A program made the translations under genes and the position numbers. This document shows positions 34,501 through 46,665 of a DNA stretch of 64,000 nt, in pieces. How positions within the stretch are numbered: position 1 is the stretch's first letter; each line of letters starts with the position of its first letter. Source of the stretch: Adiantum capillus-veneris (Eukaryota > Streptophyta > Polypodiopsida > Polypodiales > Pteridaceae); NCBI GenBank assembly GCA_014529385.2, contig CM043950.1, positions 77,142,435 to 77,206,434 on the forward strand, given 5' to 3'. The notes beneath the pieces are model-generated. The model was not told where the DNA came from. It ran no database searches and saw nothing but the letters and a program-made list of their open reading frames with translations.

Positions 34501-35773
34501 TCAATTTGATTTAGAAGCTCATCAAATGGATGTGCGAATTGCTTTTCTTAATGGTGACTTGGAAGAGGAAATTTATATGGAACAACCAGAAGGGTTTGTT
34601 ATTCCAGGTAAAGAAGACCTTGTTGCTCAACTCCATAAGGCACTATATGGTCTCAAACAAGCTTCGTGAGCCTGGTATACAAAATTTAATATTTTTCTCA
34701 CCTCTAAAGGATTCATCTCTTGCTCGTCAGACCCCAACTTATACATAAAACGCCAAGGTAGCAGTTTTGTGATTCTTGCTCTTTATGTGGATGATACCAT
34801 CCTTGTTTCCAATGATTCGGGATTTCTTCAGCAAGTGAAAAATTCATTGTCTTCTGCATTTAATATGGTGGATCTTGGAGAGATTCACTCTTGTCTTGGC
34901 ATTCAAATCCAACTAAACCGTACAAAAGGTATTTTATTCCTTCGACAATCAAAGTTTATTGCAGATACTATTCAAAAATTTGGTATGAAATCTCCACATT
35001 CAGCCAACACACCTTGTCTTGCGAGCTCTACGAAGAACACTTCTGACAATGGCGGTCAACTTGTCACAAATCAACCATATGCTAACTTGATTGGATGTCT
35101 TCAGTTTGTTGGCATGAACACTCGTCGTGATATTCTGTTTGCTGCCAATTATCTTGGACAACATCTTGCATGTCCTTCTCTTAAGCATTGGTCTACTGCA
35201 AAGCGTGTATTGAAATACTTGAAAGGCACTACAGATTTTGGTTTAGTCTATCGACGACAACTCACATCGGATTTTATGCAATCTCTTTCTCTTTTGGGTT
35301 ACACAGATGCAGACTCGGCAAGCTCACATTTATCTATGCGATCTACTAGTGGACATTGCTTCTTTATAAATGGTTGTCTTGTTTCTTGGACCAGCAAGAA
35401 ACAACGTTGTGTTGCAGCTTCTACGACTAAGTCAGAATATGTTGCGGCATCACTTGCAGGTCGTGTGTTGATTTGGCTTCGACAAATGCTGGTTGATATT
35501 GGTCACTCTCCTCTTTCTAGCACACCCTTGTGGTGTGACAACCAAAGTGCTATTAGTCTTGCAAAAGACTATGTTCAACATAATAAGTCAAAGCACATTG
35601 CTGTCCATTATCATTATGTCAGGTATGAAGTACGCAAAGGAACCATTATGGTTGAACACTGTCCAAGTGACCAGATGATTGCAAACATTTTGACCAAAGG
35701 CCTCAATGAGTCACGTTTCATCCTCTTGCGCTCGGAGCTTGGAGTTGCTTCGGCCTCACTCTTTCTAGATTAG
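31593..35773 (+). pseudogene. Copia gag-pol polyprotein, interrupted
   Basis: Gag starts at ATG 31593 (MAMNIPVNSF). Two CCHC knuckles follow: CSCCNRNGHTEDDC (about 32,402-32,443) and CEYCGRSDHPTHMC (32,523-32,564). The protease DSGA is at 32,709-32,720. The integrase zinc-binding part starts at WHH (33,092) with CEFC. Its acidic residues lie in HTDICGP, RSDNGGEY and PQQNGVAERKNR. Reverse transcriptase has ALYVDDTILV (about 34,780). RNase H has YTDADSAS, KSEYVAAS and LWCDNQSA; the stop is at 35,773. Breaks: TGA 32004-32006, a frameshift just before 33,092, TAA 33443-33445 and TGA 34667-34669. The last lies in KQAS-stop-AWY, where Arg is usual, consistent with CGA to TGA. Everything else is collinear and well conserved. 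Confidence 0.93.
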
Positions 35774-36022
35774 CTTCTTTGCTATTGTAATAGCCTTGTA
35801 CATATGACATTGTAATCTTTTAGGTACCATGCACTATGCACACTCCACATTTGCACATTGTGATATCTAAGTCACTTGAATATTTTTACATAGATGAACA
35901 ATTCACTTTCACATCATCACGGCTGGTTCATATTTTTCACATTGTATAGGGGCTTGGGTTTTTCCCTTGAACTCCCCAAGGGTTTTTTCATCCAAAGCTA
36001 GAGACCTTTGTTTGAGTGGGGG
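35774..36022 (+). other. Copia 3' untranslated region and polypurine tract
   Basis: Contains CCCCAAGGGTTTTTTCATCC, shared with the relics at 17.7, 18.5 and 42.9 kb. It ends in the polypurine tract GAGTGGGGG (36,014-36,022) immediately before the 3' LTR. Confidence 0.85.
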
Positions 36023-36165
36023 TGTTGGAGCTATATATGGCTCACTCTACTGAACTTGGTCTCACCTATATATTTGTATCTTGTCCTCAATATGAATCAG
36101 TCTTTGGGAGCGTATATGGTGTGTCTCTTGTCTCGTCTCTCTCTCTTTCTCTCTACATCTCAACA
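36023..36165 (+). repeat. 3' LTR of the copia element
   Basis: 143 bp, with no differences from the 5' LTR on reading. Followed by the target duplication AAAAT at 36166-36170. Confidence 0.95.
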
Positions 36166-36170
36166 AAAAT

Positions 36171-37009
36171 TCATAAAACAATTAACGTCTTGTTGAACCT
36201 TCCAATGGCAACAGAAAGGTGAAATGCTTCAAATGTTTTAAATTTTTTCCCTATGCAAATAAGTGCCCAATCAACACTACTAAGAGAAATAGTTATTTAA
36301 TTTCAATGACCAACCCAATAGAGTCATAGATAACCCCAACCAAAGACCGTATAACAAGAGTCATGCAAATGGTGCAACAATTAAACTCATAGAAGATTCT
36401 ATCCTCAATAATAATGGAATTGAAGCCAACAATGTGATGATCCCAAATAGGATGCCAATAAGAACTATTTTCTAGATGTTCCTATATCTACATACACTTT
36501 ACTTAAATTTAAAGACCCATTGAAGGGTGACGGTATCATAACTATTTAAAATTATGGTAGTAGTCATGATTTCATCTTTGCACAATTGGTACAATAGCTC
36601 TCTCTCTTTGAGTTTTCTCCACCTCACAAGTAAAATACTATTTTTTATAATCAAAATTTCAAGCATAAAACTCAAGTCGCCGGTGAATTTTGCATTGGTG
36701 AATTTTCACATAAACATAATTTCTTATTCGTACCCCATTGTATGGTATTGATATGATTTTGGGGATACTTTTTAGACATGACTTTAACCCAATGATTAGA
36801 TATAAATTACAAACTTTAACTCTCATCCATGCAAATAGAACTTTCTCTTTCCAAGGAGCACTTGAACAAGAAAAAAAAAACCACTTTTCTCACACTCAAG
36901 TCAAATAATCCATTGAAAAGCAAGAATAAACATACATAGTGCTAATATACTAGCTCTCTACTAAAATTGAAGCTCTACATCACTCTACATATGATGACTT
37001 TGTCTCATA
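36171..37009. other. Non-coding right flank of the copia element
   Basis: AT-rich, with only short chance frames. Nothing recognised. Confidence 0.45.
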
Positions 37010-37207
37010 TTTTAAATATTGCTTTATGTATGGTTTGCTGAGCGTACATGTGAAGCTACTGTAAATATAGCCCTGCGTTCCCTTTATATATACCATCCAG
37101 TATGTTCTACATACTTTGGGGCCGCACTCTTTGTGTATCGCCTCTTTGTTGTCCTCTTTCTCTGTCTTTTTGATATTGTATCAAAGCATGGTTTCTTTTT
37201 CTTCACA
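37010..37207 (+). mobile_element. LTR remnant with degenerate primer site
   Basis: CCCTTTATATATACCATCC, ACATACTTTGGGGCCGCACTC and a CTCTTTCTCTG stretch follow the layout of the copia-relic LTRs. TTGTATCAAAGCATGG (about 37,176-37,191) resembles the tRNA-Met primer site TGGTATCAGAGC plus its usual downstream ATGG. Confidence 0.45.
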
Positions 37208-38089
37208 AAAATAGGTTGTATTTAGTCTCTTGCAACTTTGCACAATGTGCATGCAAAAATTTGTAATTCAACAAAACATGAAAACGTTATAACTTTCAGC
37301 TCAAAACTCTAATTTTAGTATCTAAAAAGTTGCTCTTATGGTTTTGAGGCATTTTGGAGTTGCTCCATGATAGATTTATCAAATTCTACATCAAAAGTAA
37401 TTTGCAACTAATTGACATCTATTTTCAATACGTTTTCAATCGAAACTGTCAAAAGGTAAGAGCTTGTATATTTTCAAACTCATATGTGTTGAATTTCTTA
37501 TTGTGAATCTTTGATTTTCTTTTTATTTATCACATATAATTAGTTTGTATAAAAGAAATTATATCAAGAGCCAAGTATATTAAGTTCATACTTGATTTAT
37601 TATGATTAGGTCTCTCCAATCTCGGAAAAACAAAAACCCTTTGGAAACATCTTAAGTGCGTAAGTGAAGGGTGAATTTAGGAAATGTAAAGATACATGAA
37701 GGTGGAAAGTCAAAAGACCTTTTGTTTCCATATAAAGAGGTCTTCTACTTTCCATTGGTCCATTTGTGTTTCTCTTCCCCCTCATTTTTTCTTTAGAGTT
37801 TTCTTCTCTTTGAAGTGTCCTCCTACTCTCTCTCTCTCCTCTCTCTGTGAATGATTTTCTCTAGATAAAGAATTAAATAGTTTGAATTTACATTGCTTTC
37901 AATTTAATTTACATATTAAAAGAATTAGATGAGTTGATTGATCTCCATGATTACTCTTTATGTGTATCACATATATTTTGATGTATGTACAAGAGTTAGA
38001 TAAAAGTTACATAACTTTATTTCCCATTTTTAAAAAATAAAATGTATAAATTGTTTGTATGATCATTCATATTAATCATTTATCATTGA

Positions 38090-39670
38090 AATGGATATTA
38101 TTCCATGGCATTGTTTGATGATTCCATGATGTGTTTGTTGATATTATGTACATACATATACAAATATAATCTCAATGATTTGATTATCATTAGTAACTTA
38201 GTCATATTGTTATGGTTTATTAATTCATTTTATTTTTTGCATATGGATAGTGAGGAGTTAAACATTTAAACAATGAGATATGTTTTGACAGTTTGTTTTT
38301 TAATATAAACATCAAATATTTATGTTTTTTATTCATAATGAGTTCTTATGATCATTTGTAATTAAGATGGTTATTATTCCATGAAGTTGTTCCATGATGT
38401 CATGATGATTATAATATATTCCTACCGGTCATCTGATATTGAGAGGGTTATTATTCCATGAAGTAGTTCCATGAGGCCATCATGGTTACATATAATTTGT
38501 ATTGATTTTTTTTTATTGAAATGGTTCTTATTCCATAGAGTGTTTTCATGATACGCTTCCCTTAACTTGCGAGCCCCGTTTTCATTTTAATGATGATTAC
38601 AAATCATTCCTACTGATTAAAGAGTTTCTCCATGATACCATGATGGCTACAAATCATTCATTACTGATCTTTTGTTACTATGATGAACATTATTCCATGA
38701 ATATTTTTTATGAGGCCAAGATGTATTTCCATGATGATTAGAGTTATTCCATGATGCCATGATGCAATTCTATGATCACTCCTTTATAATACATTTACAT
38801 AATTATTATTTTATGGAGTTTTTTCATGATGTCATGATACATTTCCATGATGATTACATTTAGTCTTTTATATTAAAGAATTGTTCCATGAGGCCATATG
38901 CATTTGCATGAGTACTAGTCCTTCGTACTAATTATTTGCTACTGAGATAATAATTACTCTTAGAGTTATTTCATGAGGCTACGATGTGTTTTCATAATAA
39001 CTATAAACCATTCATATTGATCATTTGTTATTGAGATAAATATTATTCCATGGAGTTTTTTCATGATACCAAGACAAGTTTCCATGACGATTAAAAATTG
39101 TTTATATATCAATTAAAGAGTTGTTTCATGATGCAATGATGTCTTTTCATGATTACTGTTCCATGATATATTTTCATGCTTATCATTTCATGGAGGTTTC
39201 TTGTGATACCATGATGCATTTTCATGACAATTACATTTAGATTTTTATATTGAAGAGTTTTTTCATGATGCCGTGATATGTTTTCATGATAACTAGTTTT
39301 TTGTAGCTATTATTCCATGGAGATATTTCATGAGACTCTGATGTGTTTTTATGGTGATTATAAATTGTTTGATTACTATTCCACAATGTATTTCCATGAT
39401 TATTATTCCAAGTATTTTTTCATGATGTCATGATGCGTTTTGATAGTAAATATATTTAATCTTTTATACCGAATAGTTGTTCCATGATGCCATGATACGT
39501 TTCCATGATTACTAATTGTTCTTACTAATTATTTTTTATTGATTTACTTATTATTTCATGAGGTCGTGATACATTTTTATGGTGATTATGAATCATTCGT
39601 AGTGATCATGTATTACTCAGGTGACTATTCTTCCATGGAGTTGTTCCATGATGCCATGATTCAAATGATA
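38090..39670 (+). repeat. Minisatellite, TTCCATGATGCCATGATG-type units
   Basis: About 1.6 kb of degenerate units built from TTCCATGAGGCCATGATG, GTTTTCATGATGATTACA and ATTATTCCATGGAGTTGTTC. Spacing is irregular at roughly 60-100 bp. The matching array in copy 2 (51,740-52,680) is shorter. Confidence 0.8.
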
Positions 39671-41439
39671 GTGTTTTACTTTAATTGAGATTTATTTTGT
39701 TTTATAAATTTCTTTACAATGTAGCCATGGTGTTGATTCACAATTATCTGTTATTATTCTCATGAAATTTACTTATGATAATGTATTATGATCAATAATG
39801 GTTTTATTCTATGGATTTGTTCCATGGAGTTGTCTCATGTTTATTTGTTCCATGGAGTTGTCCCATGTTGATTTCTTACTCTATGGACTTGACTCTTTAC
39901 TATACCATGGTGTTATTCTGTAATGACTTGTTATGACTGAAATAATTATTATTCTAGAGTTTATTTATTATATCATGTGGTTCCTTTTATTGAATTGCAA
40001 TGATTGAGATGATCATTTTATAATGTCATATAAGTAGCATTATTTTTTATTCAGAAGATGAATAATAGGTAAATAATATATGTATCTTTCGTTCTTCCAT
40101 ATTATACGTCCATTCTATAAAGTGCCATGTCACCAAAGATGGGGCTCCGTATAGCTTCTTAGTTTTTAAAACAAATTCTTTGGCTTCCAAATTAATGAAA
40201 TAATTTAAAAATTATTTTTGATAAAGATAGTTGAAATTGAATTTCTTCAAAATTTTATGGATTTTTTAATCACAATCAAATAGTATAAGCCTAATATGTT
40301 GTGTAGAGCCTAGTTTCTCACTCTATGGAGGGTGTTTGTTTATAAAAGTCACTTGCCATGTGTTTAGATAACTAACACTTAGAAGTAAATTAGTCAAATA
40401 GTTTAGGGTATTGACATTGTAATTGAGAGTGTACTCTCACATGAGGTAGTCAATTTCCAAAATATAGCATAATAGAGACTAGTTTTACTTAGTTTAGTGT
40501 TCAATTTTGATGTGCATATATTCTCTCACTTCAAAGTGAACGTAGGTATATAGATGTTTTTTAATCTTGTGTAGGGCCATTCACACTATGCTCTCACTAG
40601 AATTAAAATCTGGACAAAACGTGCCCAAAGATCTATTGTATTGTGTGAGAGTATATACATTCTTTCATTGTAGATAGATAATTGCTTAAAGATATAAGAT
40701 GAAGTGTGAGAAATTCATGTCCATATTTCAAATACATTTTGTAATCATCAAGGTGTCGAATTGATTATCATTTGGTAATGTCACTTGTAGACCCCTCATT
40801 GAAAGAGAAGATGAGTGACTATCTAACAAGTGTATACGAGCATGCAATAGCAAGGGCAGATGGGCCAAAGGATGTGACTCAAATAATGCATCAAACTATA
40901 AGGCTACATGAAAGGCTATCCAAGCTAAGTATCTAGAGATCATTTGGGTGACATATAGCAAACTCTATAGGATACAAACCATGTGGTAAAATTTATCAAA
41001 GAGAATAAAATTTTTTGTGCTCTTTTTTTAACGAATTCACCCAAAATATCTCTACATATATTTTGTGCGACAAGCTTAAATGATACCGCATACTATGTTC
41101 TTTCCACCTTGCACTTGAAGTGAAGCTTAAATTGATGTCAATTGCATCCAAAAGACAATGGGATGCATGGCTCATCAAGTATCCAAGCTATCAAAATGCA
41201 GCTGCAAGATGTATGCAGCTTGTCAACTCGTCAGTTTTTGATGGAATGTAGAGAAGATTGTGTAATGGAAATTGATATATTGGTATTTACTACAACTGAC
41301 ACTGGAAAAAGTAGGATCAAGTTGTGGGCTATGCAAAAATTCATCACGTTCATGTATATTTTATTATTCAAGTTCTCTTTATTAGCTATGGCCATTTATG
41401 TTGAGACGATCAATGTGTATTCATTTTGAACATTCAAGA

Positions 41440-42180
41440 AAGCTTTAAATAAATATGTGCAAGAGGAAAACTCTCTCTCTTGCATGGGGGAGATTGCACC
41501 AAAGTATCTGTGTCTATTCTTGTCTCTTCTCTCTCAATGTATCGGTGTAGCACTCTCTTCCAAGAGGTACACCTGTGCGTACTTTTTCTTGCTCTCTATC
41601 TCTCTCTTCTTTTGTATAGCTCATTACGTACAAGCTTGGGGAATTCTCCAAGAATGTAGATTTGTCAATTTATGGCTTACCATATGCTATCTTTGATATT
41701 TAGCCATGCCTTTCCTGCTTCTCACTGTAAATTGATAGGTAGAAAAAGTAGGACCGAGCTATGAGCCATGCAAAAGTACATCATATATATATATATAGTT
41801 TTTATTATTCAAGTACTCTTTCTGAGCTTTGACTATTTATATTCAACTGGCCAATGTATATTCATTTTGAGCATTCAAGAAATCTATAAATAAATATGTG
41901 CAAGACGAAAATGCTCACTCTTGCATGAGAAAAGATTGCACCCAATGCCTATGTCTGTTCTTTTCTCTTCTCTTATCTTCTCTCTCACCACTGTGCCGAT
42001 ATAGCACTCCACTCTAAGAGGTACACTTGCACATGCTCTCTCTCTTTCTCTCGCACTCTATCTCTCTCTATTCATGTATATCTTAGTTACTTACCTGGGG
42101 AATTTTCCCACTGTGTAGATTTGTTTGTTTAGGACTTGCAATACGCTATTTAGTACAGTTGATTGGTGGAAAAAGTAGGA
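41440..42180 (+). repeat. Two tandem modules with CTCTCTC-rich, LTR-like sequence
   Basis: Two related units contain CTCTCTTGCATGGGGGAGAT, CTCCAAGAGGTACACTTGCA-type and GTAGATTTGT phrases. The same pair recurs at 60,830-61,530. Confidence 0.6.
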
Positions 42181-42704
42181 CCAAGCTATGGACTATGCAG
42201 AAGTACAATACTATCATATTAGAAAACCTCTAGGTATGAAAATTTTCATTGAATTTTGGTGGTATACATAGCAAGATAATTTAAATTATATTTAGTAAGT
42301 AAGCTCTCTCTATGTACAATCTTGAGACCTAGATACCATAAATATATAAGACACCACCCTATTGTTTACTCTACTTTTGTACTTATCTTAAGATCTCCAA
42401 GTTTTCTGCACTCTCTATATGACAATCCTCCAGAGTTTAATACACCACCCTATTGTTTACTCTACTTCCATAATTCTCTTAATATCATTAAATTTCCGCA
42501 CTCCCTATATGACAACCCCCAATTTTGGTTTGATAAATTAATGTGTTTTATATTTCATTTCTTTTAAGTGACTCTCTTTGCAAATATTTTCATATGCACG
42601 AAGCTTTGCAACAAGCAAGAGTAACATCAAACACGTTAGAAAGACAAGCCCCTTTACTTATTTACATTGTGTTATACAGTGTAAAATCGTTTGAACCGGA
42701 GGGA

Positions 42705-43020
42705 GAGGGTGTAGGTAGACAAGAAGAGAGAGAGACGACACCATCATATGCAAACCCAAAAGTGTGTCTACTGATCACATGAGATGCGTTTATATCGAGG
42801 AGACCAAGGTGCTATATATAGAGATACTATATATAGCTCAACACCCCCATTCAAATGAATGTCCCTAACTATAGATGAAAAAATCCTTGGGGGCTCAAGG
42901 GAAAAATCGAGAGCTCTATATATACCCACCGTTATATTAAAATATTTTAAATATACATTTACAATGCTCAAAGGAGCTACAATGCTCCTGTTTTACAATG
43001 TGCCCTTTCAAGGGTCTTTA
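42705..43020 (-). mobile_element. Copia-relic LTR fragment, minus strand
   Basis: On the minus strand AACGGTGGGTATATATAGAG leads to a GGGGG tract and an LTR start TGTTGAGC at 42,843. The LTR runs left to about 42,710 but lacks the CAACA end. It is the third copy of the family represented by LTRs A and B at 17.7-18.7 kb. It adjoins the right end of duplicated block copy 1. Confidence 0.7.
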
Positions 43021-43310
43021 ACAACTTTATATATACAGTTGAAGTGATGCAAATTCTTCAATATCTTTGAAAACCTTCAATATCTTTGAGACTCTATACA
43101 CATTGCTTGATGTGCCTTTGATTCTGTGAGCAATATGAACGCAAGAAACATATCGAGACATGCAGGTTAGAAATAACCACATTACATTGTCCTTATAGAT
43201 GGTTCGCAAGGCCTCTCTGGGGATGACATAGAAACAAAGATAATGCGGATGCAATCACATGTGCAAACGACATAGAAACAAATGTAATATCAATCTAGTC
43301 ACATGTGCAC
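43021..43310. other. Unassigned spacer
   Basis: Short internal repeats (CTTCAATATCTTTGA, AACGACATAGAAACAAA) but no gene. Confidence 0.35.
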
Positions 43311-43700
43311 ACATATATATACAAAGTCAAGATGTAATGAACATATTAGGGTCTTTGTCATCCTCATGGCTTTGCATACCATGGCACAGTATTCACCATG
43401 GCATAAGAGACGCTCAGAAAAGCTGGTTTAAAATAGAAATCATCATGGTTTTATGTACATGACATTAGAGACGTTTTTTTGAAGTCAAATAAAAAATGTA
43501 AAATAGTAAGCATCATCATGGATTTACGTACCATGACATCACGGTATTCACCATGGCATTAGAGACGCTCAGAAAAACTTTGAAATAGCAATTATCATGG
43601 ATTTACGTACCATGACGTCAGTGACGTTTTTCTTCAAATCAAATAAAAATTGTATCATGATCATGGATTTATGTACCATGGCATCAGAGACGCTAGTTTT
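43311..43700. repeat. Short tandem array, about 80-110 bp unit
   Basis: Four or five units carry ATCATGGATTTACGTACCAT, GTATTCACCATGGCAT and AGAGACGCTCAGAAAA. Confidence 0.7.
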
Positions 43701-45140
43701 GTGCAAAAGATGCAAAACATCAAGACAATGACTAGTAAGAGGAATCCCAAACCTCGAGCAAGAATTTTAGAGCAATCCATAAACCGAGCAAGATAGAGCA
43801 AGGTACACTATGTAAAATCCAAAGTCGTTTAAGATTTTTGAGATGATTTTAAGCATAGACAATAAATATAAACAATATTCCACTTATTTATAATAATAAA
43901 CCCACAATAGTTTTTTGAGTTGAGAGATCTCCTTGAGCATGGGCTTGGTAAAATGTTTCTCTTCCTTGTCACACTTTATCTCTCTCCTTGGGCCTTATTG
44001 CCCTTGGATATTTCCACCAAGTTTGATGATTGTTGGAAACATTGGCACCATGATTCAAACGGCCTTCAAAGTCATGACCTCATAGGGGTTGTTAGATATT
44101 TGGGTGTTTATAGATTAATTAGCACCAAGTATGACATCGTAATGCATGCATGGCTGCAATATACCCCAATTTCATTGCTTGCATAGAAAGAAAAATGTTA
44201 CTCAATCCTAGACCTCTACCCAAGGTTTAAAACAACGAGCCTTATGCTTAAAAAGTGAGGCTCTTGCAACTAATACAAATTTGAAGACTAAGTAGAGAGG
44301 ATCATGTCCTTCTCCTCTCTTCTTCTTCTTCTTAATCCTCCTCTGTCTCTCTCACTCTCGCTCTCTCTAACTCAACCTGTTGTGATTTGATGTACAATAA
44401 GTTGTTGTATAGATCATGGTGGGAACTTTGGAAGAATTTTATTGCAATGAGGACATTATTTAAAAAATATCCACATCATGGTATATATTGACGTTTGCAT
44501 CAACCCATCATATATAGCCAGCCTTTGGGGGGGGGGATATTGCAGTGATTTGATAGAAGAGTCACCAAGGTTGATAGTCATGTGTACTAAGGAAAGATTT
44601 GTGCTCCCACATTCCCTCTCCCTTTCACCTACTTGTGTGTTACGGATCATGGTTACAACCTATCCCCTTCTTGGACACTCTCTTTGATCTCTTCTGCTTG
44701 TGTAGATTCCTAATAGTGTTGAGAAACCTACTAGTTTTAGAGAAACTTAGTGTGAAACCCTTGATATATTGATATATATTCAATGTAACTCTTAGTGTTG
44801 TTTATTTTGAACACGAGTCTGAAATCTATAGAGCTATCTACCATAGCCTCAACCCATTTTCTTCATGCAAAGATTGACCATGTACAAGAGGCTAAGCTAT
44901 CGAGCACATCTCTTAGAGTCTTGGTTCTCCATTGTCACTGTAGACCTCTCTATTACTTGCTAACGGCATCGTTGCTAGAAACATTGTGATACTAGCATCT
45001 TGAGCAATTTTTCTATAGCTCATCTCCCACGAATGTATGTGCTGATGGAGTGCACAAGCCACTCATCCTATAGCACCTTTCTCATTTTCTTGAATTTGAG
45101 AGCCACGCTTATTAGGATATGCATGCATGCTTATGTGATA
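43701..45140. other. Non-coding interval
   Basis: Includes a 10-base G run near 44,528. An 88-codon frame at 43,920-44,186 has no recognisable motif. Nothing else found. Confidence 0.4.
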
Positions 45141-45168
45141 ATGTGTGTGTGTTTGTGTGTGCGTGTGT

Positions 45169-45252
<84 letters not shown>
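45141..45252. repeat. Compound GT/GA microsatellite
   Basis: (GT)n with a few substitutions to about 45,206, then (GA)n to 45,252. The strand asymmetry changes abruptly at the junction. Confidence 0.95.
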
Positions 45253-45254
<2 letters not shown>

Positions 45255-45560
45255 TTAGAGCTGAGAAAATATGCAAATCATGAGAGCACGTGATTGTTGT
45301 AGGCCAAAATGAATGAGGTATTGAGGCTGTAGTGCATCTTGTAGCTCACCATCAATCATGAGTCATGAGTGATAATATTTAGTCGCTCCTTGCCAATGGA
45401 ATTGTTGTATGACACTATTTCAAGCACATACACCTAAGCAATACATAACCTAACTTAATCGCCCTTCATCACAAAGAAACCAAGTGTGTGCATGAATTTA
45501 ATATACTTTGTTTATCGCTCTTAACAATCACACTCTGTACCCCAAAGAACTACCCCCAAC

Positions 45561-45562
<2 letters not shown>
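45253..45562. other. Non-coding interval
   Basis: No gene or repeat recognised between the two compound microsatellites. Confidence 0.4.
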
Positions 45563-45613
<51 letters not shown>

Positions 45614-45652
45614 ACACACTCTCAATGTGTGTGTGTGTGTGTGTATGTGTGT
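45563..45652. repeat. Compound CT/GT microsatellite
   Basis: (CT)n from 45,564 to about 45,612, then ACACACTCTCAAT and (GT)n to 45,652. Confidence 0.95.
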
Positions 45653-45759
45653 CAATTTCAACATCATCCTCCTTGTCGTATAGCTTGACAATAGCATATG
45701 TGTGTGTGTGTTAGAGCCGGCTCGTCTTCCCATCAAACATAGAGCTGAAGTTGTTGCTT

Positions 45760-46250
45760 TTGTGTGAGGCCTTGCTTATAGGTTGTGATATTTCTTGTAG
45801 CAAAGTCAAAGACACAAGCATGTGATGCACCCTCCTGTGAATTTTCCCATAGCGAGGCTGCCCATTGCTCACATCCTGTGATAAATCCTGTAGCAAAAGA
45901 AAAGACATTTGTAGCCTGTCATACTTGTTGCAATACTTCAACTCTTGTATCGAAAGCAAAGACACAGTCATGTTTTTCACCCTTTGAGGTTGCCCATAGC
46001 AATACCGTCATCCAGATCTGCCCATCCTCCAGAATGTATCATGAACCTTCCAAACCTCTTTCTAGCCATCCATGACGGTGCGGATCACTAGAGGGAGATG
46101 ATTTGCACCCTGTGAAGCTGCCTTGGTCACACGTAGGAATATCATTATCCAGCTTTTCCCACCTTCCAAAATGCAAATTGAACCTAAAAAAAACTCTCTC
46201 TAGCCATATGCACTGGTGTGGATGTCTAGAGGGAGTTAGCACTTTTTTAA
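45760..46250. repeat. Two short tandem duplications
   Basis: 45,785-46,000 holds about three units with CTTGTAGCAAAGTCAAAGAC-type and GAGGCTGCCCATTGC-type phrases. 46,010-46,230 holds two units with CCTTCCAAACCTCTTTCTAG and CACTAGAGGGAGATG. Short frames on both strands mirror the repeats. Confidence 0.5.
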
Positions 46251-46665
46251 GAGCTGACTCTTGCCTAGGGGGATTGACAATAGTGGGGAAATGATCACCA
46301 GTTGCACCTGGAAAAAAAATATGTCGTAGTTCTCAAACTGTCACTACTACCTTGTGAAAGTGGAGGTGGTAATAAAATTTTATGGGTGCATGACTGTCCA
46401 CCCCAACTTTCCCTTCCTTCAACAACACGTATATACTCGTCCATCCCAACTTTTCTTGCACCATCTTGGCCTACCTTGGCATACTACTGGCTCCAAGATT
46501 CTCCAATTTCCAGAAGTTATCAGCACCTTTTCTAAACCCATTGGAAGAGGCCTCTTTTAGTGGAAGTAGCAATGTAGCTTCACATGCATGACTAGGCACG
46601 TGCATTCAAACTTTGTGAACAAGGCACCTTCATAGGGTGCAATCCATCTCCCCACTACCCTCAGG
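46251..46665. other. Non-coding interval
   Basis: Nothing recognised beyond chance frames. Confidence 0.35.

Larger units (their letters stand above)
30683..36165 (+). mobile_element. Complete Ty1/copia retrotransposon, coding region broken
   Basis: The 5,483-bp element has two 143-bp LTRs that read identically, TG...CA ends and a 5-bp target duplication AAAAT (30678-30682 and 36166-36170). A tRNA-iMet primer site adjoins the 5' LTR and a GAGTGGGGG tract precedes the 3' LTR. Gag, protease, integrase, reverse transcriptase and RNase H follow in copia order (integrase before reverse transcriptase). Three nonsense codons and one frameshift break the polyprotein. Identical LTRs imply a recent insertion, so the breaks probably already existed in a copy mobilised in trans. 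Confidence 0.95.
37208..42690 (+). repeat. Copy 1 of a duplicated non-coding block of about 5 kb
   Basis: Collinear with 50,888-53,542 plus 59,631-61,938. Both begin GTATTTAGTCTCTT. They share phrases such as AGATTTATCAAATTCTACAT, AAAAGGTAAGAGCTTGTATA and GATTATCATTTGGTAATGTC, and end at TTATTTACATTGTGTTATAC or its equivalent. No gene is recognised. The contents are an AT-rich left part, a minisatellite and a right part with CTCTCTC-rich tandem modules. Confidence 0.85.

Noticed and set aside
38090-39670. CRISPR-like array
   Set aside because: The units are degenerate and irregularly spaced, with no constant repeat or unique spacers, in a plant-type sequence.
43920-44186. 88-codon frame starting MRDLLEHGLG
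   Set aside because: No domain, no splice or repeat context, and a length expected by chance.
45500-45740. Ser/Leu- and Arg/Glu-repeat proteins on either strand
   Set aside because: They are translations of CT and GT microsatellites.
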